52,958 bases of DNA from Eubacterium sp. (GTDB taxonomy: Bacteria; Bacillota; Clostridia; Lachnospirales; Lachnospiraceae). Below, piece by piece: positions 1 through 7,198 of the stretch (the stretch's first letter is position 1; the number at the start of each line of letters is the position of its first letter). A program made the position numbers and the translations under genes. A model generated the notes under the pieces. The model was not told the origin of the DNA. It saw nothing but the letters and a program-made list of their open reading frames with translations, and made no database searches. The stretch is taken from the NCBI GenBank assembly GCA_017472565.1, contig JAFUPY010000073.1, forward strand, positions 1 through 52,958, given 5' to 3'.

Positions 1-1
1 A

Positions 2-145
2 GTACCTGTAATGCTTGGTATGGCGGGCGCAAATGTAAATGTTGGTTACAGAAATGCATTTATCCTTTGCACAATCCTTTCTCTTATTGCAGCAATTCTT
101 GCGGTTGTATTGAAGAACAGATGTATTGGTAAAGAAGTAGAGTAA
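2..145 (+). CDS. C-terminal end of a multi-spanning membrane transporter (MFS-like), partial
   Basis: The reading frame is open from the left edge to a TAA stop and encodes 47 residues. It has a glycine-rich stretch (LGMAGANVNVGYRNAF), then one hydrophobic helix (roughly residues 20-38), then a short basic and acidic tail (KNRCIGKEVE). This is what the last transmembrane helix and cytoplasmic tail of a major facilitator transporter usually look like, but most of the gene lies outside the window, so the family is inferred. A strong terminator follows within 30 bases, so it ends a transcription unit. It may be linked functionally to the LysR regulator downstream, but nothing in the sequence proves it. 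Confidence 0.55.
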   Translation, partial: VPVMLGMAGANVNVGYRNAFILCTILSLIAAILAVVLKNRCIGKEVE

Positions 146-173
146 GTAAATACATAGTGCCTTGAAATGAAGG

Positions 174-206
174 ACTCCTCGAGAAATTTTTCGAGGAGTT
201 TTTTCT
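174..206 (+). terminator. Intrinsic terminator after the partial transporter
   Basis: A perfect 9-bp stem (ACTCCTCGA with TCGAGGAGT) closes an 8-nt loop and is followed directly by a run of T. It separates the transporter tail from the LysR gene. Confidence 0.9.
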
Positions 207-236
207 TGTATCTACGAGGTATTCGTTTTAAAATAC
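206..236 (+). promoter_or_regulatory. Promoter of the first LysR gene with an overlapping inverted repeat
   Basis: TTGTAT and TAAAAT hexamers are separated by 17 bases. The -10 hexamer overlaps an inverted repeat GTATT-N8-AATAC (219-236), the kind of dyad LysR proteins use for autoregulation. The promoter is directly visible; its use as a LysR site is inference. Confidence 0.5.
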
Positions 237-267
237 AAGTAATTGAAAGAAAAAGGAGTTGTGTGCT

Positions 268-1161
268 ATGACATCCGAACAGATTCAATGTTTTTTTGCA
301 GTAGTGGAATCCGGCAGCTTTACAGCAGCTGCAGAGACAATGTATATGACACAGCCAGCACTTAGTAAGCGGATTGCTGCGCTGGAACAGGAAGTGGCAC
401 TTACTTTATTTTCCCGTGATAAAACCAAAAGAACCGAACTTACCATGGCAGGGAAGGTTTTTTATGACGGATTAAAAGAAGTGTATCAATCCTTTGAAAT
501 GGTGTTGGCAAATGCCCGTAATATGGAAGCTGGAATTGCAGGAACAATCCGGTTAGGACTATTTGAAAACCAGATTATTGATGAATATCTGCAGGAAATA
601 TTGAATGACTTTTCCAGACATTATCCGAATATTGAACTGTATGTTACTACGGCAACTTTTGAACAGTTAATTGAACAGATTCACAATGGAACACTGGATT
701 GTGGGATTACTTTGGGGTATGACCTGGTAGGAAGAACAAAGTTAAAAAGCAAGGTATTGTATGCGTTAAAAACATATCTGGTAGTTCCAAATCAATTTTT
801 AGATGAGGCATGGAAAGTATACACGATAGAAGATTTCTTTGATATGCCATTTCTTACCATTCGAAAAAACAGCAATAATTTTTACCAGAGAGAAGTAAGC
901 AGTTTTGCAAAATCCCATGGATTTACGCCAAAGCTGATACAGGCTTCTGATGATAAGAACTTTATGATGCTTTTGGAGATGGGAAAAGGGGTTGCATTTT
1001 TGGATTCTTACAGTAAATGTTGTAATAGTCCAAATGTCAGATGTTTTTCATTTCCAGAGATTCCGGACACTCCGTTTAGTTTGGTGTGGTCTGAAAAGAG
1101 TAAAAATCCAGCATTGAATTATTTGTTGGAATACTTAAATGTAGATGAAAAAAGAGAATAA
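268..1161 (+). CDS. LysR-family transcriptional regulator
   Basis: A 297-residue LysR-type regulator. The N-terminal 60 residues form the winged helix-turn-helix (FFAVVESGSFTAAAETMYMT then QPALSKRIAALEQ), followed by a linker helix and a periplasmic-binding-protein-like effector domain (about residues 90-290, including GTIRLGLFENQ and MLLEMGKGVAFLD). The ATG chosen lies 9 bases after AAAGGAG; a TTG three codons upstream touches the Shine-Dalgarno sequence and is unlikely. It faces the UroD-family gene tail to tail, sharing a bidirectional terminator, so its target may be the neighbouring transporter or the catabolic genes. The effector is unknown. Confidence 0.93.
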   Translation: MTSEQIQCFFAVVESGSFTAAAETMYMTQPALSKRIAALEQEVALTLFSRDKTKRTELTMAGKVFYDGLKEVYQSFEMVLANARNMEAGIAGTIRLGLFENQIIDEYLQEILNDFSRHYPNIELYVTTATFEQLIEQIHNGTLDCGITLGYDLVGRTKLKSKVLYALKTYLVVPNQFLDEAWKVYTIEDFFDMPFLTIRKNSNNFYQREVSSFAKSHGFTPKLIQASDDKNFMMLLEMGKGVAFLDSYSKCCNSPNVRCFSFPEIPDTPFSLVWSEKSKNPALNYLLEYLNVDEKRE

Positions 1162-1172
1162 CGATAGAAAAG

Positions 1173-1210
1173 AGAACTCCCTGAGACAAATCATATCCCA
1201 GGGAGTTCTT
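1173..1210. terminator. Bidirectional terminator between converging genes
   Basis: An 11-bp perfect stem (AGAACTCCCTG with CAGGGAGTTCT) lies between the stop codons of the LysR gene and the convergent UroD-family gene. A-rich and T-rich flanks on both sides suit termination from both directions. Confidence 0.8.
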
Positions 1211-1236
1211 TATGTGAGAAGATATTTGTAGCTACA

Positions 1237-2349
1237 TTATTTACAGCAGTTTAAGAAAACTTTCAGATTTTCTTCCTTACAGTTTAATGGGATTTCACAG
1301 CCATTACCGATGATAAAGCCGCCGTCCATTGCAAGGTCAATTAACTTATCACAGTATTTCTGTGTTTCTTCTGCGGTGCCGAATGCAAGAATCTGAGGTG
1401 GCAGGTCGCCACGGATACACTGATGGCCATTTAAGATTTCTTTTGCTTTCACAATGTCTGTGTCGCCGTCTAATTCCAAGATACAGCTTCCCTTTGGTAC
1501 CTGTTTGAAGAATGGCAACATTGGTAACCAGTTGGCATCTGCGTGGATAACAGCAGTAACGCCTTTTGCGTGGAATGCTTCGATCATCTGTTTTAAGCCT
1601 GGCCAGCAGAATTCTTCGAACATATCAGGAGAAACAAATGTTGCAGAAGAACGCATAGCAAAGACCGCGATTTTGGAACCTGGCTGTGCATGCATCAGTG
1701 CAGTTTCGATAATCTGTGGGTTCGCAGCTTCCATTGCTTTTTTTACCAGTTCTGGTTCGTCGTACAGATCAAAGAAGAATGGCTCTAAGCTTCTGCACAT
1801 GGAGAAGGTGTCAAATGCTGGAGCAGTACCGCCCTGGAACATGGTTGGAACACCTCTCTGTGCCCAGAAACCGGTATTCATACCAGCGTGCATACCCGTT
1901 TCCATAAATTTTCCGCCGATTGTTTCAAACATATGCGCATCCATTGGAATTGGTGGATTCTGGATAGAAGCAATATATGGGAACTGCCATGCAGCAAATC
2001 CTTTTTCGATGATGGTATTGTAGTCATCGATGGACATGTTTTCTTTTTCTACGAACTGGAACAGTTCGTTGTCTCCAAGTTCTTTGCCAGGAATTCTTAC
2101 TGGAAGCTGTTCGATAAAAGCAACGTCATCAGGTCCCATTGGGAATACAATATCAGGATCAACACCTAATTTTTCATAGGTTTTAACCATGGCATCTAAC
2201 CAAATGTCATTGCTTTTGAATAAATCTGCCTGTGTATAGCCTGCAGGAACTGCTGCATAGGTACACATGTGAGCGTAGACAGGGATATCCTGCTTGCAGG
2301 AAACCGGTCCAAGATGAATTGCGTTTTCAAACTTTTCAAATTTGTTCAT
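1237..2349 (-). CDS. Uroporphyrinogen decarboxylase-family protein (UroD/MtaA-like methyltransferase fold)
   Basis: A 370-residue protein of the UroD superfamily, which contains heme-synthesis decarboxylases and the corrinoid:coenzyme methyltransferases (MtaA, CmuA). A conventional heme role is unlikely: the neighbours are catabolic, and a second, divergent UroD-family gene lies across the regulator. In cobalamin methyltransferases zinc is held by an H-x-C pair plus a distant Cys. Here the first site reads H269-A-D271 (Cys replaced by Asp) while the distal Cys is kept in GNGCEIP (C351). No corrinoid protein gene is visible nearby. A GAGGAGG ribosome binding site precedes the ATG. Likely a methyl- or ring-modifying enzyme in the catabolic pathway; the exact reaction is unknown. 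Confidence 0.85.
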   Translation of the reverse strand: MNKFEKFENAIHLGPVSCKQDIPVYAHMCTYAAVPAGYTQADLFKSNDIWLDAMVKTYEKLGVDPDIVFPMGPDDVAFIEQLPVRIPGKELGDNELFQFVEKENMSIDDYNTIIEKGFAAWQFPYIASIQNPPIPMDAHMFETIGGKFMETGMHAGMNTGFWAQRGVPTMFQGGTAPAFDTFSMCRSLEPFFFDLYDEPELVKKAMEAANPQIIETALMHAQPGSKIAVFAMRSSATFVSPDMFEEFCWPGLKQMIEAFHAKGVTAVIHADANWLPMLPFFKQVPKGSCILELDGDTDIVKAKEILNGHQCIRGDLPPQILAFGTAEETQKYCDKLIDLAMDGGFIIGNGCEIPLNCKEENLKVFLNCCK

Positions 2350-2396
2350 AAAAACCTCCTCATGTTATGTTTGTATATCGTTTTCTTGTTGCCTTT

Positions 2397-2424
2397 ATTA
2401 TAATAAAGAAGATGAGAATAACAA
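2397..2424 (-). promoter_or_regulatory. Promoter for the first UroD-family gene
   Basis: On the minus strand TTGTTA and a consensus TATAAT are separated by 16 bases, about 50 bases upstream of the start codon, in the divergent gap shared with the second LysR gene. Confidence 0.6.
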
Positions 2425-2481
2425 AAGTACAGTGTTGTTATGAGCTCATTCTGATTTCAGAAGGAATCCATGAGATTGTTG

Positions 2482-2518
2482 TATAATTGGGATAAAAAGA
2501 TTGCGGAATATGGCCAAT
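2482..2518 (+). promoter_or_regulatory. LysR promoter -10 and candidate LysR operator in the divergent gap
   Basis: A TATAAT hexamer (2482-2487) points toward the second LysR gene. Just downstream is a perfect dyad ATTG-N11-CAAT (2500-2518), similar in geometry to LysR half-sites. Because the UroD-family gene is transcribed the other way, this is a natural place for control of both genes. Binding is inferred. Confidence 0.4.
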
Positions 2519-2564
2519 TCAAGGTATGATAGCTATATAGTATTTTTAAAGGAACGGTGCAAAT

Positions 2565-3449
2565 ATGACCATTACTCAGATGCAGGCCTTCCTGGAAGTG
2601 GCCCGCTGTAAAAATATTTCAGAAGCGGCAAAACGTCTCTATATTACACAGCCTGCCCTTGGGCGGCAGTTGACAGCTATTGAACGAGAACTGAATATGC
2701 AGCTGATGATCCGAAGCAATCGTGGCGTGCGTCTGACTCCAGCGGGGATTGCCCTGCAGGAAGAATTGGAAAAAGCCATGGAACATGTCAAATCCGGTAT
2801 TTCCAAGGCAGAACAGGCTTCCTATGGCTATTCCGGTAATCTGACCATTGGTTTGTTGGACGAGTTGGATATCATGGATGAACTGGTAGATGTAATCAGC
2901 TACTTTGAACTTAAATTTCCAAACATTAATATCAAGTTTAAGCGCAATAGCTTCAAAGCTTTGGTTGACGGGATATATGATGGAAGCTTAGACGCAGTGA
3001 TTTCGTTAAGTGTCAATTTCCTTGGATGCAAGGACTTGAATCTGCGAAACATCAGACGATGTCAGGAAGCCTTTGCCGTACCAATCGGTCATCCATTAGC
3101 GAAAAAGGAAGCACTGAGCTTTGGTGATTTTAGAGGTGTTCCACTGGCCATTGTTGATCGTGACGACTGTTCCGAAGGTGTAAAATTTGTTGAACAGATA
3201 TTTTATGAAAATGCAGGATTTTTTCCGGATTTTTATTTTACGACCACCATGAAAGATGCTATGTTCTGGGTAGAATCCGGAAAAAAATGTGCCGTTATCA
3301 ATATGGATATGACAGTAGCTAAGTCCAAACATGTGAAGATGTATCCCTTTGATGGTGGTGATGATTTTTCTATACAGCTTGCATCAAAGGCTGGAAATGA
3401 GAGTTACGAGATACATCTGCTAAATGAATATTTTACAATGCAAAAATAG
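2565..3449 (+). CDS. LysR-family transcriptional regulator
   Basis: A 294-residue LysR regulator with the N-terminal helix-turn-helix (MQAFLEVARCKNISEAAKRL and TQPALGRQLTAIE) and an effector-binding domain from about residue 90 (GNLTIGLLDELD). It is divergent from one UroD-family gene and lies directly upstream, on the same strand, of another, so both are plausible targets. The closest relatives in architecture are regulators of aromatic-compound or cofactor catabolism that sense a pathway intermediate; the ligand here is unknown. The start sits about 9 bases after AAAGGAA. A terminator follows the stop, so it is probably transcribed alone. Confidence 0.93.
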   Translation: MTITQMQAFLEVARCKNISEAAKRLYITQPALGRQLTAIERELNMQLMIRSNRGVRLTPAGIALQEELEKAMEHVKSGISKAEQASYGYSGNLTIGLLDELDIMDELVDVISYFELKFPNINIKFKRNSFKALVDGIYDGSLDAVISLSVNFLGCKDLNLRNIRRCQEAFAVPIGHPLAKKEALSFGDFRGVPLAIVDRDDCSEGVKFVEQIFYENAGFFPDFYFTTTMKDAMFWVESGKKCAVINMDMTVAKSKHVKMYPFDGGDDFSIQLASKAGNESYEIHLLNEYFTMQK

Positions 3450-3470
3450 CATATTGGATGCAAATAATAA

Positions 3471-3508
3471 GGTGTTATGCCTAAAAGGGCATAGCATCTT
3501 TCTTTTTT
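3471..3508 (+). terminator. Intrinsic terminator after the second LysR gene
   Basis: An 11-bp stem with G-T wobbles (GGTGTTATGCC with GGCATAGCATC) and a short A-rich loop is followed by TTTCTTTTTT. Confidence 0.8.
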
Positions 3509-3513
3509 GGAAT

Positions 3514-3594
3514 TTTACTCTATGGCAAAAGCCTTTTATAATGATGATAACAACAAGGGGATTGTCAGTGTATAGGAGTTTGGGGACACTGACA
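3514..3594 (+). promoter_or_regulatory. Promoter and palindromic operator/leader of the second UroD-family gene
   Basis: TTTACT and TATAAT (3537-3542) are separated by 17 bases. About 20 bases downstream of the -10 is a perfect 9-bp inverted repeat, TGTCAGTGT (3563-3571) and ACACTGACA (3586-3594), separated by 14 bases. It lies in the transcribed leader just ahead of the Shine-Dalgarno sequence. It could be a repressor operator or an RNA hairpin; there is no T run after it, so a plain terminator is unlikely. Confidence 0.6.
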
Positions 3595-3632
3595 GCGTTA
3601 ATTATCAATATTTTGTCAGGAGGGTTTTTACT

Positions 3633-4691
3633 ATGAACTTAACACCAAGAGAAAACGCATTAATCGCTTACAGACACGGCACACCGGCATGGATTCCATG
3701 CTTCTACACAGACATCGCGCTGTTCCAGGCAAATCCTGGAGGAGAACGTTACGCAGGTCATGACCATGGGACAGACTGGTTCGGCATTGACTGGACATTC
3801 GTTCCGGCAGCAGGTGCTCCAATGCCAACGAACCACCATGGTCTGTTTGATGACATTACAGAATGGAAAGACTATGTAAAGTTCCCAGATCTGGATGCTA
3901 TTGATTGGAAAAAACAGGCGGAGATTGACTTACATACAAACTTTGTAGCATTCGCAGCAGGTGCAGGACTGGTTCCATTAGAAGATGGCAAGAGCCTTAC
4001 CGATGAACCAAAATTAATGGTTTGTATGGTGATCAATGGTATGTTCGAACGTCTTCATGCATTCATGGGTATGGAAAATGCACTGGTTGCACTTATGACA
4101 GAACCAGAAGCTTGTAAGGAATTCTTCCATGCAATGGCAGATTATAAGATTGCTTACTTTAAGAAAATTGTTGAGCATTACCCAGTAGACGTAATCAATG
4201 CACACGATGACTATGGTACCAATGATAACTTGTTCATGGCTCCAGAAGTTTGGCGCGAACTGATCAAACCAGAATTAAAACGTATCGTTGATGCTTGTCA
4301 CGAAATGGGCGTACTTTACCAGCATCATTCCTGTGGTTACATCGAACCATTAATGGAAGATTTCGTAGAAATCGGCATTGATGCCATCGACACACTGCAG
4401 GCAGGCAGCAATCCTAACTTAAAAGAACTGAAACAGAAATACGGTGACAAGATCACATTCTGTGGCGGTTTTGATAACTTAAATATCCTTGACAGAGCTG
4501 ATGTAACAAGAGAAGAAGTACACGCTGAATACGAACGTGTCATCAACGACTTAGCTCCAGGCGGAAGCTACGTGATCTATCCAATCGGTCTTGGATTTAG
4601 CTTTATTCCTCATTTCCTGGAAAAACACTTCCAGTACGGAATGGGCTTCTATCAGATGCAGGCTGCACAGCAGGGTGAACAGGCAGAATAA
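3633..4691 (+). CDS. Uroporphyrinogen decarboxylase-family protein, HxC-type
   Basis: A 352-residue UroD-superfamily protein, distant from the first one. It carries HHSCG (H232-S-C234) at the end of a core beta strand, the metal-binding signature of cobalamin- and coenzyme M-type methyltransferases, and a further Cys in FCGGFDN (C277). The distal Cys found in MtaA is replaced by a glycine-rich YPIGLGFSF segment. The N-terminus (TPRENALIAYRHGTP) matches catabolic UroD-family members rather than HemE. It has a strong AGGAGGG site, its own promoter and its own terminator, so it is a single-gene unit. It probably handles a methyl or carboxyl group on the compound degraded by the downstream genes; this is inference. 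Confidence 0.87.
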   Translation: MNLTPRENALIAYRHGTPAWIPCFYTDIALFQANPGGERYAGHDHGTDWFGIDWTFVPAAGAPMPTNHHGLFDDITEWKDYVKFPDLDAIDWKKQAEIDLHTNFVAFAAGAGLVPLEDGKSLTDEPKLMVCMVINGMFERLHAFMGMENALVALMTEPEACKEFFHAMADYKIAYFKKIVEHYPVDVINAHDDYGTNDNLFMAPEVWRELIKPELKRIVDACHEMGVLYQHHSCGYIEPLMEDFVEIGIDAIDTLQAGSNPNLKELKQKYGDKITFCGGFDNLNILDRADVTREEVHAEYERVINDLAPGGSYVIYPIGLGFSFIPHFLEKHFQYGMGFYQMQAAQQGEQAE

Positions 4692-4734
4692 GCGCATATT
4701 ATTTCGGATAAATGATATCTGTATAAAAGTGAAG

Positions 4735-4765
4735 ACCCTCGGGAATTTCCCGAGGGCTTTTGTTG
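4735..4765. terminator. Bidirectional terminator between UroD-family and TetR genes
   Basis: A 9-bp GC-rich stem CCCTCGGGA with TCCCGAGGG, 3-nt loop, followed by TTTTGTTG. It lies between two converging genes. Confidence 0.88.
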
Positions 4766-4801
4766 TGTAAGATATTGATTTTCTAAATGATGTACATATG
4801 T

Positions 4802-5380
4802 TTAATTTCTAAAATTATAAAACGACCCACACAGCATATTGCCCCCAATTTCAGAGATTTCCTGACAGGACATCTCTGGATTTTCAAAGAACCAGTAGGT
4901 GTACAAGCCGATAACAGCGGCAGCGAACAACTCTGTAACAACATCCAGGTTGTAGCCGGTAATCTGATCAAATTCAAATTTGTTTCTCACATCCAGTCGT
5001 ATCTGTTTTTTCCATTTAAAAATGAATTGTGGATCACCGTGGGCAGAAAGCAGTGCTTTGAAATATTTTTTCTTGCTGTAAACATATTCTGCTGTCTCAT
5101 AAAATACGGGAAATGGCTTGCCTTTTTTATATTCTCTAATAGGCGTATTTTTTAATACACGATTAATTTCTTGCATTCTTGCCAGTAATTCCTCTTCGAT
5201 ATATTCCAATACCTGGTATTTATCATCAAAATATCTGTAAAAGATGGTTTTGGAAATGTTCGCTTTTCCACATAAATTCTGTACGGATACCTTATCAATA
5301 CCTACAGACTCATATAATTCGATAAAACTTTCTTTGATATCCTCCATTGTGCGTAAACGGTTTAGTTCGTTTCGGTTCAT
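4802..5380 (-). CDS. TetR/AcrR-family transcriptional regulator
   Basis: A 192-residue TetR-type regulator with the N-terminal helix-turn-helix (IDKVSVQNLCGKANISKTIF then YRYFDDKYQVL) and an all-helical C-terminal ligand domain. The ATG was chosen because AAAGGAG lies 8 bases upstream; the longer frame extending 29 codons upstream has no such signal. It diverges from the PhlG-type hydrolase and TRAP operon, the classic arrangement for a repressor of that operon. A TATAAT on its own strand and an inverted repeat in the intergenic gap suggest autoregulation. The ligand would be expected to be the pathway substrate, but that is not shown. Confidence 0.9.
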   Translation of the reverse strand: MNRNELNRLRTMEDIKESFIELYESVGIDKVSVQNLCGKANISKTIFYRYFDDKYQVLEYIEEELLARMQEINRVLKNTPIREYKKGKPFPVFYETAEYVYSKKKYFKALLSAHGDPQFIFKWKKQIRLDVRNKFEFDQITGYNLDVVTELFAAAVIGLYTYWFFENPEMSCQEISEIGGNMLCGSFYNFRN

Positions 5381-5452
5381 GATCTCTTCTCCTTTACCCT
5401 TCTTGTGCCCCATTTTGTCTATACGTGAACCTAAAACCCTTTCACTAACTGA

Positions 5453-5505
5453 ATTATAGCATAACAACAGTAACTAAAGTTTACGAAATGAGTGAAAAAG
5501 TAAAC
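5453..5505 (-). promoter_or_regulatory. tetR promoter -10 with candidate TetR operator
   Basis: On the minus strand TATAAT occupies 5453-5458. The dyad GTTTAC-N15-GTAAAC (5479-5505) covers the expected -35 region, so a bound repressor would block RNA polymerase. The rest of the gap up to the hydrolase gene (5506-5705) is AT-rich. It holds an imperfect dyad, GTTGAG / GTCAAC, and no clear consensus promoter. Confidence 0.45.
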
Positions 5506-5705
5506 AAGGAAGACAAAATACTGCTAAAAAATCAACAATGTGTTTCGGAAAAGAGAAAAAGTAGCAATAGATGTTGAGTTTGGTCAAAACGTCAACAAGG
5601 TTACTTTGTACCCACGTTCCGTACTTTTAGCAACTGTTTATCAGGGGTATAGTCAGGGCAAAGAAAAGGTTCGTCATAATCAAATAACAAAGAGGAGGAA
5701 ATAAT

Positions 5706-6653
5706 ATGGCACATTTTCCAAAGTTAACAAACGAAGATTTTAAAACATATCCAAAGACAGAATGGAAGGAAGAGTGGAAAGGATCTCCATGGGAAGAAAT
5801 TTTCAATAGACCATTGGCTGATGTATCTCAGGAACAGTTGGATGCACTGAACAATGGTCCATGTAACCCACAGTTGGCAATGCCAATTGAAAACAGAAGT
5901 GATCTGTTCCTTCCAGGTGAACAGTCAGTAGAAATCGGTTACTGTGCAATGCCTGACGGAACCGGTTTTGTAGCAAACAGAACGTTCTTTCCAAATGCAA
6001 CACCAGAAATGCTTGACTGGTGGATGAACTTCCATCCATTATCCGGGGAACGTCTGGCAGCATGGCTTCCAAATGCGCATCTTGACTGCTATGTAAGAGA
6101 ACCGTATTTACATTGTGATGAATCTGGATTCTCTCTTGCAACTCGTAACTGGGGCAAAGAACATATGGCATCTGAAGGCTTAACAAGCTTAGAAGAATCC
6201 GGTCTATGTCGTCTGAAATTCTATTCCCCACAGGATGTTGGCCTGGATATGATCAAAATTGCACTTTCTCCAGTGAAAGCACATGCATTCCTGTCTGTGG
6301 TTTTCTTTGGCGATGGGCTGGTAATGTTTGGCGAAGAACAGGCAAAAGAAATTCTTGCAAAAGATCCAAATGCACAGATTCCATTTAATTGTCTGTTGCA
6401 CACATTCCGTCCAGTTCCAGGTGGTTGCGAACTTCGAAGCCGCTTCTGGATTGGAAAAGGTATCAAGAACGGTGTTCCTTATACAACACTTCCAAAAGGT
6501 ATGGATGCAGAAGCAATTTCATGGGTAATGTTAAGACATACCATTCAGGAAATGTCCAACTTAGCATCCTTCTTACCAGAGATGTACAACAAGTATGAAG
6601 GAAAGATTTTACTGAAAGACATTGTGGCTCCACAGCCAGAAAATGCAATCTAG
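5706..6653 (+). CDS. PhlG-type (DAPG/phloretin hydrolase family) C-C hydrolase
   Basis: A 315-residue protein of the diacetylphloroglucinol hydrolase family: zinc enzymes that hydrolyse a carbon-carbon bond next to a carbonyl. Pseudomonas PhlG and the phloretin hydrolase of Eubacterium ramulus are the known types. The family core is present: GYCAMPDGTGFVANRTFFPN, the Trp-rich DWWMNFHPL, then H125, E157, H232 in LLHTFRP, GGCELRSRFWIG, and H278-TIQ-E282. The spacing H125 to E157 and the HxxxE pair match the zinc ligands described for PhlG as I recall them. It has a GAGGAGG site and lies 23 bases before the TRAP transporter genes, so it probably acts on what they import. It is longer than the 265-residue paralogue downstream, with an extended N-terminus and a C-terminal tail. 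Confidence 0.85.
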   Translation: MAHFPKLTNEDFKTYPKTEWKEEWKGSPWEEIFNRPLADVSQEQLDALNNGPCNPQLAMPIENRSDLFLPGEQSVEIGYCAMPDGTGFVANRTFFPNATPEMLDWWMNFHPLSGERLAAWLPNAHLDCYVREPYLHCDESGFSLATRNWGKEHMASEGLTSLEESGLCRLKFYSPQDVGLDMIKIALSPVKAHAFLSVVFFGDGLVMFGEEQAKEILAKDPNAQIPFNCLLHTFRPVPGGCELRSRFWIGKGIKNGVPYTTLPKGMDAEAISWVMLRHTIQEMSNLASFLPEMYNKYEGKILLKDIVAPQPENAI

Positions 6654-6676
6654 TTTCAAGACATGGAGGAGAGAGT

Positions 6677-7198
6677 ATGACAAAGTTAATTAACGCGTTT
6701 AAAAAGATTGGTACAGCGTTAAGTGTAATCTCCATTGTGGCATTGCTGATTATGGTATGTCTCACGATTGCAGACGTATTTTTAAGAACATTCTTCAAAG
6801 CGCCAATTCCTGGTACAGTTGAGATTGCCCGAATGATGATGGTTACAATGACCCCTTGTTTTACTGCTGTATTGATGAGAAATATGCACGTAGACGTAGG
6901 TCTTTTAGTTGATAAGTTCAAACCAAACGCACAGCTTGCATTTGCTGCTTTTGGACATGTCTTGTCTGCGATTGTCTGTGTATTGATGTGCTATCAGGGA
7001 TTTATGGATATGGCAAAGAAAATGTCACAGCATCAGGTTTACACCATGCTGAAGATTCCAACCTGGCCATTCTATATGATTTTTGCCATTGCCATGGGAT
7101 TCTTTGCCGTAGCGATCGTAGTAAAACTGATTGATAAGATCATAAGAAAAGATGTAGTAGTTCCAGAAGAGAAAGAAGATGGGGAGGTGTCAGCATGA
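6677..7198 (+). CDS. TRAP transporter small permease (DctQ type)
   Basis: A 173-residue membrane protein with four predicted transmembrane helices (about residues 13-35, 52-70, 86-106, 125-150). FLRTFFKAPIPGTVEIARM is the typical DctQ signature between helices 1 and 2. It forms the membrane complex with DctM for sodium-driven, binding-protein-dependent uptake. The stop codon overlaps the DctM start (ATGA), indicating translational coupling. The acidic C-terminal tail (VVPEEKEDGE) is cytoplasmic. Confidence 0.93.
   Translation: MTKLINAFKKIGTALSVISIVALLIMVCLTIADVFLRTFFKAPIPGTVEIARMMMVTMTPCFTAVLMRNMHVDVGLLVDKFKPNAQLAFAAFGHVLSAIVCVLMCYQGFMDMAKKMSQHQVYTMLKIPTWPFYMIFAIAMGFFAVAIVVKLIDKIIRKDVVVPEEKEDGEVSA

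Noticed and set aside
1237-4691. Heme biosynthesis genes (HemE)
   Set aside because: Two divergent UroD-family paralogues with altered metal motifs sit in a catabolic setting, with no other heme genes.
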